Source: a virus
Virus record (IMG/VR): IMGVR_UViG_3300025736_000112
Span: 1-31,011 of that record
Strand: one strand, 5' to 3'
Length of the DNA: 31,011 bases
A program made the position numbers and the translations under genes. Of the stretch, positions 1 to 7,541 are shown piece by piece; the first letter of the stretch is position 1, and each line of letters starts with the position of its first letter. The notes beneath the pieces are model-generated. The model searched no databases. It was not told where the DNA came from and saw nothing but the letters and a program-made list of their open reading frames with translations.

Positions 1-2
1 GG

Positions 3-104
3 TCCGACGATCGCGATGATTCTGAGATGTTGGCTTGGTTTTTTCCTATTTCCTGTTCCGCAAACGAAATAATGACACAGAGAGGTAAAACTGATGGAAT
101 TTAA
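3..104 (+). CDS. C-terminal fragment of an upstream gene (uncertain)
   Basis: The window opens in an open frame that reads in phase 3 and stops with TAA at 102-104, overlapping the start of the next gene by 11 bases. It gives about 33 acidic-to-mixed residues including DDRDDSEMLAW. Short overlaps are normal in this genome, which supports it as the tail of a real gene. Phase 1 is also open, up to a stop at 70-72, so the frame choice is a guess. No function can be assigned. Confidence 0.35.
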   Translation, partial: SDDRDDSEMLAWFFPISCSANEIMTQRGKTDGI

Positions 105-1392
105 TATTAAACCGGAAATCAAGAACATAAAACTTTCCTCTATTAAGCCCTGTCCTACAAACCCACGAGAGATCAACGACACAGCCCTGGAAGGATTAAA
201 AGAAAGCATTAAAAATTTTGGCTATCTGGATCTTTTGGTTATCAATAAAAAAAACATGCAGATTGTATCCGGCCATCAGCGATTCAAGATCTTGAAAGGG
301 GCCGGTGTTAAGACAGCCCCTTGTATAATTGTGAATCTTGATCGCGTGCGCCAGCAGTCTTTGATGGTTACAATGAATAATCAACAAATTGCTGGATATT
401 GGACAGCGGCCTTGATACCTATTTTGGAAAAACTAAAGGAAAACAACCCGGATGAATTTCTCAAACTTAGACTTGCGGAACTGAGGGAAGATGTAAAGGA
501 TTTTGAAATTGAAAATAAAGGTTCAGGGAAAACTCTTCCAGATGATATTCCAGAAACACCCAAAAAGGCAACAACGAAGCCTGGGGACCTCTGGTTGCTA
601 GGGGATCATCGGTTGCTATGTGGTAGCAGCTTAATTAAAAAAGATGTGTTTAAATTAATGAGAAGCGAAAGGGCCGGTTTGTTGGCTACGGATCCACCTT
701 ACCTTGTAGACTATACTGGAAAAGACAGACCTAATGGAGGACGTGACTGGTCCGATGTTTTTCGTGAGATAGATATAAAAAAGCCAAAGGAATTTTTAAC
801 TGGATTTTTAAAAACCGGTTTGGAGTATTGTCTTGATAGGATCCCTATCTATGTATGGCATGCTTCTTCACGCATTATGCTTTTGACAGAAGTTTTTAAT
901 GATTTGAATTTACTTATTCATCAGCAGATCATTTGGGTGAAGCCATGTTCTGTCTTTTCATTTTCTATTTATCCCTGGCGGCATGAGCCATGTCTTTTTG
1001 GATGGAAAAAAGGGAGTAAGCCTTTATTGAGAACTCCGCACCGGCCCGATGGCACCGTTTGGATGATAGGGTTAACTCGATCCGGGGATCCTGAACAGCC
1101 GGAGTATTATACCGACATTTGGGAACTTGATTGGGAAGGGAAAAAAAGACCTGGGAAAAATTATCATCCCACAATAAAGCCCACTGAGGTCTTTGCGGTA
1201 CCTATGCGCGTTCACACAAAGCCTGGGGATGTTTGTTATGAACCGTTTTCTGGATTTGGATCTCAAATTATCGCGGCCGAGAGACTTAACCGGCGCTGCT
1301 TTGCTATGGAAGTTGAACCGGTTTTTGTTGATGTTGCTGTCAGAAGATGGGAGGAATTTTCAGGAGGGAAAGCCCAATTAAAAAGAAAGTAA
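94..1392 (+). CDS. ParB-like domain fused to DNA methyltransferase
   Basis: The N-terminal ~120 residues look like a ParB/Srx-type domain: an 'I.p.p.NPRE' opening at residues 18-26 and the VSGHQR box at 58-63. The C-terminal part is an amino-methyltransferase of the DNA N6-adenine/N4-cytosine class, with catalytic DPPY at 200-203 and the AdoMet-binding FSGFGS at 385-390. Catalytic motif before AdoMet motif is the beta-type order. A purine-rich site (AGAGAGG, near 79-86) precedes the ATG. Such ParB-methylase fusions are common in phages, often beside terminase genes as here. It probably modifies phage DNA against host restriction. Target base and recognition site cannot be read from sequence, and no partner endonuclease is seen. 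Confidence 0.88.
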   Translation: MEFNIKPEIKNIKLSSIKPCPTNPREINDTALEGLKESIKNFGYLDLLVINKKNMQIVSGHQRFKILKGAGVKTAPCIIVNLDRVRQQSLMVTMNNQQIAGYWTAALIPILEKLKENNPDEFLKLRLAELREDVKDFEIENKGSGKTLPDDIPETPKKATTKPGDLWLLGDHRLLCGSSLIKKDVFKLMRSERAGLLATDPPYLVDYTGKDRPNGGRDWSDVFREIDIKKPKEFLTGFLKTGLEYCLDRIPIYVWHASSRIMLLTEVFNDLNLLIHQQIIWVKPCSVFSFSIYPWRHEPCLFGWKKGSKPLLRTPHRPDGTVWMIGLTRSGDPEQPEYYTDIWELDWEGKKRPGKNYHPTIKPTEVFAVPMRVHTKPGDVCYEPFSGFGSQIIAAERLNRRCFAMEVEPVFVDVAVRRWEEFSGGKAQLKRK

Positions 1393-1976
1393 TTAAAAAA
1401 AAGGAACCAAAAAATATAAACGTTTTACAAATGGCAAAGAAGAAACGCCATATCTTTCTGCTTGAAAAATTCCTTTCCGGAAAGCATCTATCTCGATCTG
1501 AAATAAAAGAGCTTGAAGTGTTTGAGGGCGGGGGGTTGCCGGCCGGCATAGTTAATTCTCAGGAGAAGGTTGCAAGAGCTTTAAAGGTTTCATCCCGCAC
1601 TATCCGCCACTGGGTGAAAGATGATATGCCTGTCAGATCAGATGGCAACTATGATGTTTCAGAAATTCAAGCCTGGCGCGTTTCTAAGCACCCAAAAAAC
1701 AAAAAAGATGATCCCTATCAGAAGGAAAAGTGGGATGCCTCTTACCGAGAGTACAAAGCCCTACTAGCTGAAATAGAATATAAGCGTGCGATAGCAGAAG
1801 TCATTGCCAGGGTTGAAGTCGAGAAGGGCCGTGTTCAAAGAATCCTTGTGGTCAAGCGGGCCTTTCTTGGATTGCCCCGGAGAGTGGCTCCCCAGCTTGT
1901 TGGTTTAGATGTAAGACAGATTGAAGCCATTATCTCAAAGCGTTTAAAAGAAATCATACAGGAATTTTCTAAATGA
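1347..1976 (+). CDS. Terminase small subunit, Nu1-like
   Basis: Role inferred: the DNA-recognition half of the packaging terminase. Around residues 70-110 is a winged-helix-like segment (VARALKVSSRTIRHWV, then a wing and DVSEIQAW) typical of Nu1-type subunits. The C-terminal half is helical and charged, as expected for the oligomerisation and large-subunit-binding part. It overlaps the methyltransferase gene by 46 bases, and its stop overlaps the large-subunit start (ATGA). The start is uncertain. ATG at 1347 has a poor ribosome site. A perfect AGGAGGG lies at 1362-1368, but the only sensibly spaced in-frame codon after it is ATT at 1377. The next ATG is 1431, with weak ribosome-site support. 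The call rests on the helix-turn-helix and the position before the large subunit. Confidence 0.8.
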   Translation: MGGIFRRESPIKKKVIKKKEPKNINVLQMAKKKRHIFLLEKFLSGKHLSRSEIKELEVFEGGGLPAGIVNSQEKVARALKVSSRTIRHWVKDDMPVRSDGNYDVSEIQAWRVSKHPKNKKDDPYQKEKWDASYREYKALLAEIEYKRAIAEVIARVEVEKGRVQRILVVKRAFLGLPRRVAPQLVGLDVRQIEAIISKRLKEIIQEFSK

Positions 1977-3838
1977 AAACCGCTATAAAAAATATCTGGT
2001 CCGAAGCTGAGAAGAATGCCTGGGAGCTTCCGGAAGATCTTACTGTTTCTGAATGGACTGATAAAAATAGGGTTTTAGATCCTATCACGTCTGCAGAGCC
2101 TGGTATGTTCCGCACTGATCGGACCCCTTATATGCGAGGGGTAATGGATGCCTTTGCGGATCCTTTCGTTTCAGACATAACTATAATGTCAAGTACCCAA
2201 GTTGGCAAAACTGAAAGCATGAATAATATGTTGGGTTATCTTATTGACCAGGATCCTGGCCCTACTCTTTTTGTAATGCCCAGGGATGAGGATGTGAGAG
2301 GTTTTTGTGATGAGAGAATCCAGCCGATGATTAATTTATCAGCGAATCTGGATGCTCATAAAACGGGTGAATATTATGATATGACGAAAAAAAAGATAAC
2401 GCTTGATCGAATGATCATTTATTTTTCCGGATCCAATAGCCCCGCTTCTCTTGCTTCAAAGCCTATTAAAAATCTTTTTATGGATGAGGTTGACAAGTAC
2501 CCCCGCTTCTCCGGCCGGGAAGCGGACCCAATTAAGTTAGCTACAGAAAGGACCAGGACTTTTTGGAATAGAAAAATAGTTAAATGTTCAACCCCGACTA
2601 CAAGAGAAGGATATATTTTCAAAGAATATGAGAAGTCAGATAAATGCCGGTATTATGTTCCTTGTCCGCATTGTGGTAAATACCAGGTCCTTATTTTTAG
2701 CCAGATAAAATGGACTGAAGGGGTCAGGGATCCAGAATTAATAAAAGAAAAAATCCTGGCTTGGTATGAATGTATAGGCTGTAAAGGTCAAATTGATGAC
2801 GTAAACAAAAACAAGATGCTCTTAGCCGGTGTATGGTGCCCAGATGGGTGCTCAGTCAATAAAGAAGGGAAGATCAAAGGAAAAGTACCTGTAACTTCAA
2901 AGAGAGGCTTCTGGCTTAATTCTCTTTATTCTCCGTGGTTGACCTTCTCAGATATTGCGGCGGAGTTCTTAGAATCATTTGAATATTCTGAGCAGCTTAT
3001 GAACTTTGTTAATTCGTGGCTGGCCGATGTGTGGGAAGAAAAAATAGAAGAAAGGAAAGAAGACCAGATTAAAAAACTATCCTTGGATTATTCAGAGGGT
3101 AGCGTTCCAGACGGCGTTCTTGTTTTAACGGCCGGCGTTGATGTTCAAGATGATCATTTTTATTTAGTTATAAGGGGCTGGGGTTACTTTAATGAATCAT
3201 GGTTAATAAGGGCCTGGATAATTGAATCATGGGAAGAGGTAGTAAGTATTTTATTTCAAACAAAATATGGAAAAATGATGGTCCGGCTAGCTTGTTTTGA
3301 TTCTGCTTATAGAACGGATGAGGTCTATGACTTTTGTAAGGAGTGGCGTGACGTTGCCAGGCCGATAAAAGGATGGGACAAGCTATCAGGGGCCCCCTAC
3401 AGGGTGTCAAAGATTGATAGAAATGCAAATACAGGAAAACTTTTAAAAAGAAATGTTCAATTATGGCACTTGGATACGAACTATTTTAAATCAAAGATCA
3501 GCCGCCTTGTTAGTATAACCCCAGGAGAGAACCCAAAATGGCATTTACACCGGGATCCCTCAGATGTTTATTTAAAACAATTTTGTGGAGAACATAAAAT
3601 AATTGATAGAAACAGAAAAACAGGAAAGCCAACAGAGATCTGGCAAAAGAAAAAACCCAGCACAAGGGTTGACTTTTGGGATGCCGAAGTCTACGCAACG
3701 GCGGCCGCTGATATGCTTCACGTTTCAGCTTTAAGACCAGATGGACAGATACAAGATGCACAGCCCAGGGAAAGAAAATCTAGTTCATTAAGAAGGGGCG
3801 GGCGCTGGAATAAGAGGGGCGGAGGCTGGAATAAATGA
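1973..3838 (+). CDS. Terminase large subunit, lambda GpA-like
   Basis: ATP-driven DNA packaging motor and nuclease. Visible motifs: Walker A SSTQVGKT at residues 73-80; Walker B-like NLFMDEVD with acidic D171/E172; a zinc-binding pair CPHCG and CIGC around 231-269; nuclease acidic residue near D390 in GVDVQDD; and a late WDAEVY at 569-574. Motif order and the 621-residue length match GpA of lambda (about 640). It overlaps the small subunit (ATGA) and the following zinc-ribbon gene (ATGA), so the three are probably translationally coupled. The C-terminus ends in an Arg/Gly/Trp-rich tail (from about residue 600) that probably contacts the portal or DNA. This family usually makes cohesive ends, but no cos site was identified. 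Confidence 0.95.
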   Translation: MKTAIKNIWSEAEKNAWELPEDLTVSEWTDKNRVLDPITSAEPGMFRTDRTPYMRGVMDAFADPFVSDITIMSSTQVGKTESMNNMLGYLIDQDPGPTLFVMPRDEDVRGFCDERIQPMINLSANLDAHKTGEYYDMTKKKITLDRMIIYFSGSNSPASLASKPIKNLFMDEVDKYPRFSGREADPIKLATERTRTFWNRKIVKCSTPTTREGYIFKEYEKSDKCRYYVPCPHCGKYQVLIFSQIKWTEGVRDPELIKEKILAWYECIGCKGQIDDVNKNKMLLAGVWCPDGCSVNKEGKIKGKVPVTSKRGFWLNSLYSPWLTFSDIAAEFLESFEYSEQLMNFVNSWLADVWEEKIEERKEDQIKKLSLDYSEGSVPDGVLVLTAGVDVQDDHFYLVIRGWGYFNESWLIRAWIIESWEEVVSILFQTKYGKMMVRLACFDSAYRTDEVYDFCKEWRDVARPIKGWDKLSGAPYRVSKIDRNANTGKLLKRNVQLWHLDTNYFKSKISRLVSITPGENPKWHLHRDPSDVYLKQFCGEHKIIDRNRKTGKPTEIWQKKKPSTRVDFWDAEVYATAAADMLHVSALRPDGQIQDAQPRERKSSSLRRGGRWNKRGGGWNK

Positions 3839-4071
3839 CAGCCTGGCTTGAAAGAAAAAAAAGATGGTTAGGAAAAAAGAAACTCAAAAGAAAAAAAGAA
3901 CTTTATCCAGAAGAAAATATTATTGACGTTGTTGATTACATTCCTTTGCGTTGCCCTAAACCCAAATGTAATTCAAAAAAAACAAGATGCTATTGCACTG
4001 ACCTTCCTGTCAGGTATCATATATGTTTGAAGTGTAAGCGAAAATTTAAAAGTTACGAAAAAGAAGAATAA
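3835..4071 (+). CDS. Small zinc-ribbon protein, NrdR/Ogr-like ribbon
   Basis: A 78-residue basic protein. The first ~25 residues are very rich in Lys/Arg. The C-terminal half holds six cysteines (C40, C45, C52, C54, C64, C67). The ending ICLKCKRKFKSYEKEE resembles the second half of NrdR-type zinc ribbons, where 'C..C..RF.TYE' is conserved; Ogr/Delta-type activators are the other similar family. No ATP-cone domain follows. It overlaps the large terminase stop (ATGA) and is followed by a long non-coding gap. It may be a DNA-binding regulator of late genes or a packaging accessory. The zinc ribbon is visible; the role is inferred. Confidence 0.65.
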   Translation: MTAWLERKKRWLGKKKLKRKKELYPEENIIDVVDYIPLRCPKPKCNSKKTRCYCTDLPVRYHICLKCKRKFKSYEKEE

Positions 4072-4084
4072 ACTTAAATATTAA

Positions 4085-4107
4085 TAGTCTATCATAAAAG
4101 TAGACTA
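4085..4107. repeat. Inverted repeat TAGTCTA/TAGACTA
   Basis: A perfect 7-base inverted repeat with a 9-base spacer (4085-4091 and 4101-4107) lies 14 bases after the zinc-ribbon gene's stop and runs into a T/C-rich stretch. It is AT-rich and so a weak hairpin. It could be a modest terminator or an operator. Confidence 0.5.
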
Positions 4108-4108
4108 T

Positions 4109-4135
4109 CTTTCCTTGTACAAGATACTTTCCTTG
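4109..4135. repeat. Direct repeat CTTTCCTTG x2, 18-base period
   Basis: CTTTCCTTG occurs at 4109-4117 and 4127-4135, start to start 18 bases. Between them is the palindrome CTTGTACAAG (4114-4123), which overlaps the first copy. The 222-base region from 4072 to 4293 has no convincing gene. It holds these elements, poly-T tracts around 4214-4236 and the hairpin at 4241. Phased repeats of this kind may bind a regulator. Confidence 0.45.
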
Positions 4136-4240
4136 ATTCTTCACTATTCATTAGTTTAAGAAATTTGTGTTCCTACGTAATCCATAGTAGTTTTAAATTA
4201 TCAGGTGTATCGTTCTTTTTTTTTGCCGTTTTTTTCTTCT

Positions 4241-4271
4241 GGGCTGTTTTAATTAAAAGTTAGAGCAGCCC
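4241..4271 (+). terminator. GGGCTG/CAGCCC hairpin before gpW-like gene
   Basis: GGGCTG (4241-4246) pairs with CAGCCC (4266-4271) across a 19-base AT-rich loop that can itself pair internally (TTTT/AAAA). ATTTTATT follows. It resembles a weak Rho-independent terminator or an mRNA processing/stability element, 12 bases before the gpW-like gene's ribosome site. The long loop and imperfect U tract make terminator function uncertain. Confidence 0.4.
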
Positions 4272-4293
4272 ATTTTATTAAAAAGGGGTGGTT

Positions 4294-4503
4294 ATGGCTA
4301 CAGATGCAGAACTATTAACAGCGGTAACGGCAGCAATAGAGGCCCGTCTAAATAATGGGGCAGTTCAATCCTACTCTATTGGCGGCAGAAACCTTCAATA
4401 CATGAATATCACAGAGCTCTACAACCTCAAAGCAAATCTTGAAAAACGAATCAGTGCCGGAACCTCAACCAGGAACTACGGAACATTCCGGAGGCCCCAA
4501 TAA
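4294..4503 (+). CDS. Head-tail joining protein, gpW-like
   Basis: A 69-residue protein between large terminase and portal, exactly where lambda W lies. It is mostly helical, with SIGGRNLQYMNITELYNLKA in the middle, matching the family pattern of a small beta-hairpin (GR.v.Y) between two helices. Lambda W is 68 residues. It is inferred to join the filled head at the portal and receive the tail. The start is set at ATG 4294 because AAGGGG (4283-4288) is spaced correctly for it; the GTG at 4288 lies inside that ribosome site. Its stop shares one base with the portal start (TAATG). Confidence 0.75.
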   Translation: MATDAELLTAVTAAIEARLNNGAVQSYSIGGRNLQYMNITELYNLKANLEKRISAGTSTRNYGTFRRPQ

Positions 4504-6182
4504 TGAGAGAAGTCAAACCTAAAAAAGAAAGCTTTTCTGTTAGGGTATCAAAAAAGGTTGATGATTTTGTGGGAATCTTCTGGCCGGACAAAGCTGCAAA
4601 AAGAAAGGCTTTTAGAAAAGCTGGAAAAATGATGGATCGTTTCGGATCTTACCGTGGTGCTGAAAGAAACAGATTAAATAAAGATTGGTTCCCAGGTGGC
4701 GGTTCTGCTGATCAGGATATTTTAAGAGAGCTTCCAACTCTCAGGGAGCGGAGCAGAGATCTAAACAGAAATGATCCACACGCCGCCGGCATAACTACAA
4801 CAATGACTTCCAATATTGTAGGTACCGGTTTTAATCCTCAGAGTTGGGTCGATCGTGAGGGTGTCGGCCGTTCTGTTGTTGAGGTTGAAAAATTTCAGAA
4901 ACAGGCGGAAAGAATCTGGCAGAAATGGGTACCCTTTGCAGATGCCGCAGAGGTCCAGGATTTTCCTGAATTATTGGCAATGATTAACCGCCAAATATTA
5001 GAAAATGGCGAAGTGATTGTTTTGCCTTTGCGCTTAAAAGATAAAAACCGCCCTTATTCCCTGGCCTTAGAAGTTATTGAATCCGATAGGCTTATCACCC
5101 CTCCAAGTAAAAGAGGTGATAAGCGCGTGAGGGATGGGGTAGAAATAGGAGAAAGGACCCAGCCCATAAATTATTTTATAAGGAAAACTCATCCTGGGGA
5201 TGCAACATTTTTAAGACAGTCAAACCCGGAAGATTATGCAACTTATCCAGCTAAAAATAAAAATGGAAAAAGTAATGTTTATCATCTTTATTGGAAACAA
5301 AGACCAGGACAAACGCGCGGTGTTCCTTTCTTTACGCCGGCTATGAATTATTTTAAAGATCTTGCTGATTACCTTGAAGCTGAAATAGTAGCCGCACGCA
5401 TATCCGCCTGTTTTTCTTTGTTCATTGAAAAAGAGGATGCGGAGGGCGCGGCCGTTATTAATTCCACCAGCACAAATTCAAAGGATCAAAGGCTGGAAGA
5501 AATTGAACCTGGTATGATTGAATATTTATCCCCAGGTGAAAAAATAAGCACTTTTAATCCTAACCGGCCAGGTGGAAGTTTTGACCCGTTTGTTAATAGG
5601 ATCCTCCGGGCCATATCAACATCATTGGGTTTGCCTTATGAGCTTGTTTCAAAAGATTTTTCCCAAGTTAATTATTCTTCTGCACGGGCCGCCCTTTTGG
5701 AAGCCAGAAAATATTTTAGAGTTTGGCAGTCATGGTTGACCAGAAGACTCTGCCAGCCTGTTTATGAATTATTGATAGAAGAAGCATATTTAAGGGGTGA
5801 AATACCGGCTCCTAATTTTTATAAAAATCAATACGATTGGCTGAGAACAAAATGGATAACTCCAGGCTGGGCTTGGATCGATCCTCTTAAAGAAGTGAAA
5901 GCGGCCGAACTTGCAGTAAAAAATAATTTGTCTTCATTGTCTGACGAACTTGCAGCCAACGGGAAAGACGTTGATCAGGTTCTTGAACAGAGATCTAGGG
6001 AAGAAAAGAAAAAGAAAATTTTAGGATTATCTGAAGAGCAGCTTGATCCTAAGAAAAAAGTTGAGGTGATTGATGATAAAAAAAACGGAGCTGATGAAGT
6101 TAAAAATAACACACCCGGCGCTAATGTCGATGCCCCAAGAAGTCAGCCTGATAATAAAGACGGAACAAAAAAAGGAGAATAA
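4503..6182 (+). CDS. Portal protein, lambda gpB-like
   Basis: A 559-residue protein, close to lambda B (533), directly after the gpW-like gene. It has the usual features of the lambda-type portal family. An N-terminal region contains a GAERNRLNKDW-type stretch, followed by REL..LR.RSRDL.RNDPHAAG near residues 77-100. The central LALEVIESDRL comes next, then a PFFTPAMNYFKDLADYLEAE stretch and SSARAALLEARKYF near 395-410. The C-terminal ~70 residues are charged and low-complexity. It forms the dodecameric ring at the packaging vertex. In lambda the C-protease region follows, and here too a protease gene starts two bases after the stop. Confidence 0.93.
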   Translation: MREVKPKKESFSVRVSKKVDDFVGIFWPDKAAKRKAFRKAGKMMDRFGSYRGAERNRLNKDWFPGGGSADQDILRELPTLRERSRDLNRNDPHAAGITTTMTSNIVGTGFNPQSWVDREGVGRSVVEVEKFQKQAERIWQKWVPFADAAEVQDFPELLAMINRQILENGEVIVLPLRLKDKNRPYSLALEVIESDRLITPPSKRGDKRVRDGVEIGERTQPINYFIRKTHPGDATFLRQSNPEDYATYPAKNKNGKSNVYHLYWKQRPGQTRGVPFFTPAMNYFKDLADYLEAEIVAARISACFSLFIEKEDAEGAAVINSTSTNSKDQRLEEIEPGMIEYLSPGEKISTFNPNRPGGSFDPFVNRILRAISTSLGLPYELVSKDFSQVNYSSARAALLEARKYFRVWQSWLTRRLCQPVYELLIEEAYLRGEIPAPNFYKNQYDWLRTKWITPGWAWIDPLKEVKAAELAVKNNLSSLSDELAANGKDVDQVLEQRSREEKKKKILGLSEEQLDPKKKVEVIDDKKNGADEVKNNTPGANVDAPRSQPDNKDGTKKGE

Positions 6183-6184
6183 CG

Positions 6185-7483
6185 ATGAAGGATGATTTTT
6201 TCCGGACAGGCGTATCAAAAGGAATAAAGAAATCTGAGCAAATTGTTGACCGTGAAAATGGGATTATCTATGGCTTTGCTGTTGCCTCTCAAGGATTGGC
6301 AAATGATGCCAGGGGCGAAGTTGATGCGGATGAATTATTCAATATAGCTGAGCTTGGAAATAAAACAAAGATCGGTGTTAAATCCAGATATGGACACCCC
6401 AGCATGAGCGGCACAGCTTTTGGAACATTCCTTGGCCGTGTTAAAAATTTTGTCGTTGATAATGGCGTGGTCCGTGGTGATCTGTTTCTTGATAAAACAG
6501 CGTATGAGACCCCTAACGGCGATCTGGCCACGTATGTGATGGACCTGGCCGAAAGTGACCCGGCTGCATTTGGATCTTCAATGGTTGCGCCCTGGGATCC
6601 GGAATTTAAAATAAAGAAAGATGGCACAAAAGAAACAGACGAAAAAGGGAACGCTTTACCGCCGTTGATTCGTTTCACAAAAATGAGAAGCGTTGATATT
6701 GTTGATGACCCTGCTTTAAATAAAAGTCTGTTTAATAATTCTTTCTATTCTCCGGATGTTCAATTGTCTGCAGAGGTTGCCGCATTCCTTGACAAGTTCA
6801 CACAGTATCCGGATGCCGTTGATAAAGCAATGGACTTTTTAAGCCGCTATTCATCTAACCGCGGGGCTAAGGAAAAAGAAATGACTGGTGACCATCGGAC
6901 TTTATCACATTGTAAAACTTATGGGGGTCATTATTTGGATAACTTAGTACATTTAAATGAAGATGAAAATAATAACAATAACGAACAAAAGGAGGATGTG
7001 AACATGGATTTTAAAGAATTAACTCTTGATGCATTGAAATCCGGAAGAGTAGATCTTTTTGATGCTATTCTTTCAGAGGGTAAAACAGCCGGGATTAATG
7101 AAGGTATTAAAACTGGCGTAACTCAGGAACGTGAAAGAGCTTTTTCTATTATTGAAGAGGCTAATGGTTTTAAAGACGTTGGGGCTCTTGCTCTTGAATC
7201 AGTCAAAGAGGGCTATTCAAAAGAAGCCGCCCTTGATAAATTCAAAACGAAAAAAATTCAGGATCTTGAAACTGCGGCCCCGGCTTCCGCCGGTCCTGGG
7301 ATCGATCCAGAAAAGAATGAAACCTTTGACAATCTTCCCATTGAAGAAAGATTAACAAAAGAGTGGGAAGCGGACAAAGATTTACAACAGGAATTTAAAA
7401 GAGTTCAAACTTATATCGCTTTTAAAATCGCTGAGGGCGAAGGGAGGGTTAAGATTCTAGGAACAGGATTAAAAAAACAATAA
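6185..7483 (+). CDS. Prohead maturation protease with C-terminal scaffold
   Basis: The N-terminal ~200 residues look like a prohead protease that is not ClpP-like. A conserved-looking RYGHP (H71) and AFGSSM (S131/S132) are candidate catalytic His and Ser, as in the HK97-type/assemblin fold. An Asn- and Glu-rich linker spans roughly 255-273. The last ~159 residues are helical and charged, as expected for a scaffold, and can also be made separately from an internal ATG at 7004. A protease-scaffold nested pair between portal and decoration genes copies the logic of lambda C/Nu3, though the protease type differs. It probably cleaves scaffold and shell proteins during head maturation. Family assignment rests on position and the His/Ser spacing. 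Confidence 0.75.
   Translation: MKDDFFRTGVSKGIKKSEQIVDRENGIIYGFAVASQGLANDARGEVDADELFNIAELGNKTKIGVKSRYGHPSMSGTAFGTFLGRVKNFVVDNGVVRGDLFLDKTAYETPNGDLATYVMDLAESDPAAFGSSMVAPWDPEFKIKKDGTKETDEKGNALPPLIRFTKMRSVDIVDDPALNKSLFNNSFYSPDVQLSAEVAAFLDKFTQYPDAVDKAMDFLSRYSSNRGAKEKEMTGDHRTLSHCKTYGGHYLDNLVHLNEDENNNNNEQKEDVNMDFKELTLDALKSGRVDLFDAILSEGKTAGINEGIKTGVTQERERAFSIIEEANGFKDVGALALESVKEGYSKEAALDKFKTKKIQDLETAAPASAGPGIDPEKNETFDNLPIEERLTKEWEADKDLQQEFKRVQTYIAFKIAEGEGRVKILGTGLKKQ
7004..7483 (+). CDS. Internal in-frame start: capsid scaffold (Nu3-like)
   Basis: ATG at 7004 is in frame with the protease gene (its residue 274) and sits seven bases after a perfect AAAGGAGG site (6988-6995). The product would be 159 residues, starting MDFKELTLDALKSGRVDLF. 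It is rich in helix-forming and acidic residues, with no visible catalytic motif. Lambda Nu3 is made in the same way from within C. The ribosome site, spacing and domain boundary are seen; separate synthesis is inferred. As an internal assembly core it would be expected to be degraded by the protease whose C-terminus it shares. Confidence 0.72.
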   Translation: MDFKELTLDALKSGRVDLFDAILSEGKTAGINEGIKTGVTQERERAFSIIEEANGFKDVGALALESVKEGYSKEAALDKFKTKKIQDLETAAPASAGPGIDPEKNETFDNLPIEERLTKEWEADKDLQQEFKRVQTYIAFKIAEGEGRVKILGTGLKKQ

Positions 7484-7541
7484 AAGAAAAACACCGGCAA
7501 AATAACAGAGCAATAAATTAATTTAAATAGGAGGTAGTCAA

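Noticed and set aside
1-93. A cos site upstream of the terminase genes
   Set aside because: No terminase-binding repeats or nick-site symmetry stand out in the few bases present; the site may lie outside the window.
4288-4293. GTG 4288 as the start of the gpW-like gene
   Set aside because: It overlaps the ribosome site itself; ATG 4294 is spaced correctly.
6289-6678. Reverse-strand open frame of 129 codons opposite the protease
   Set aside because: Entirely inside a convincing + strand gene; no domain pattern and no upstream signal on the - strand.
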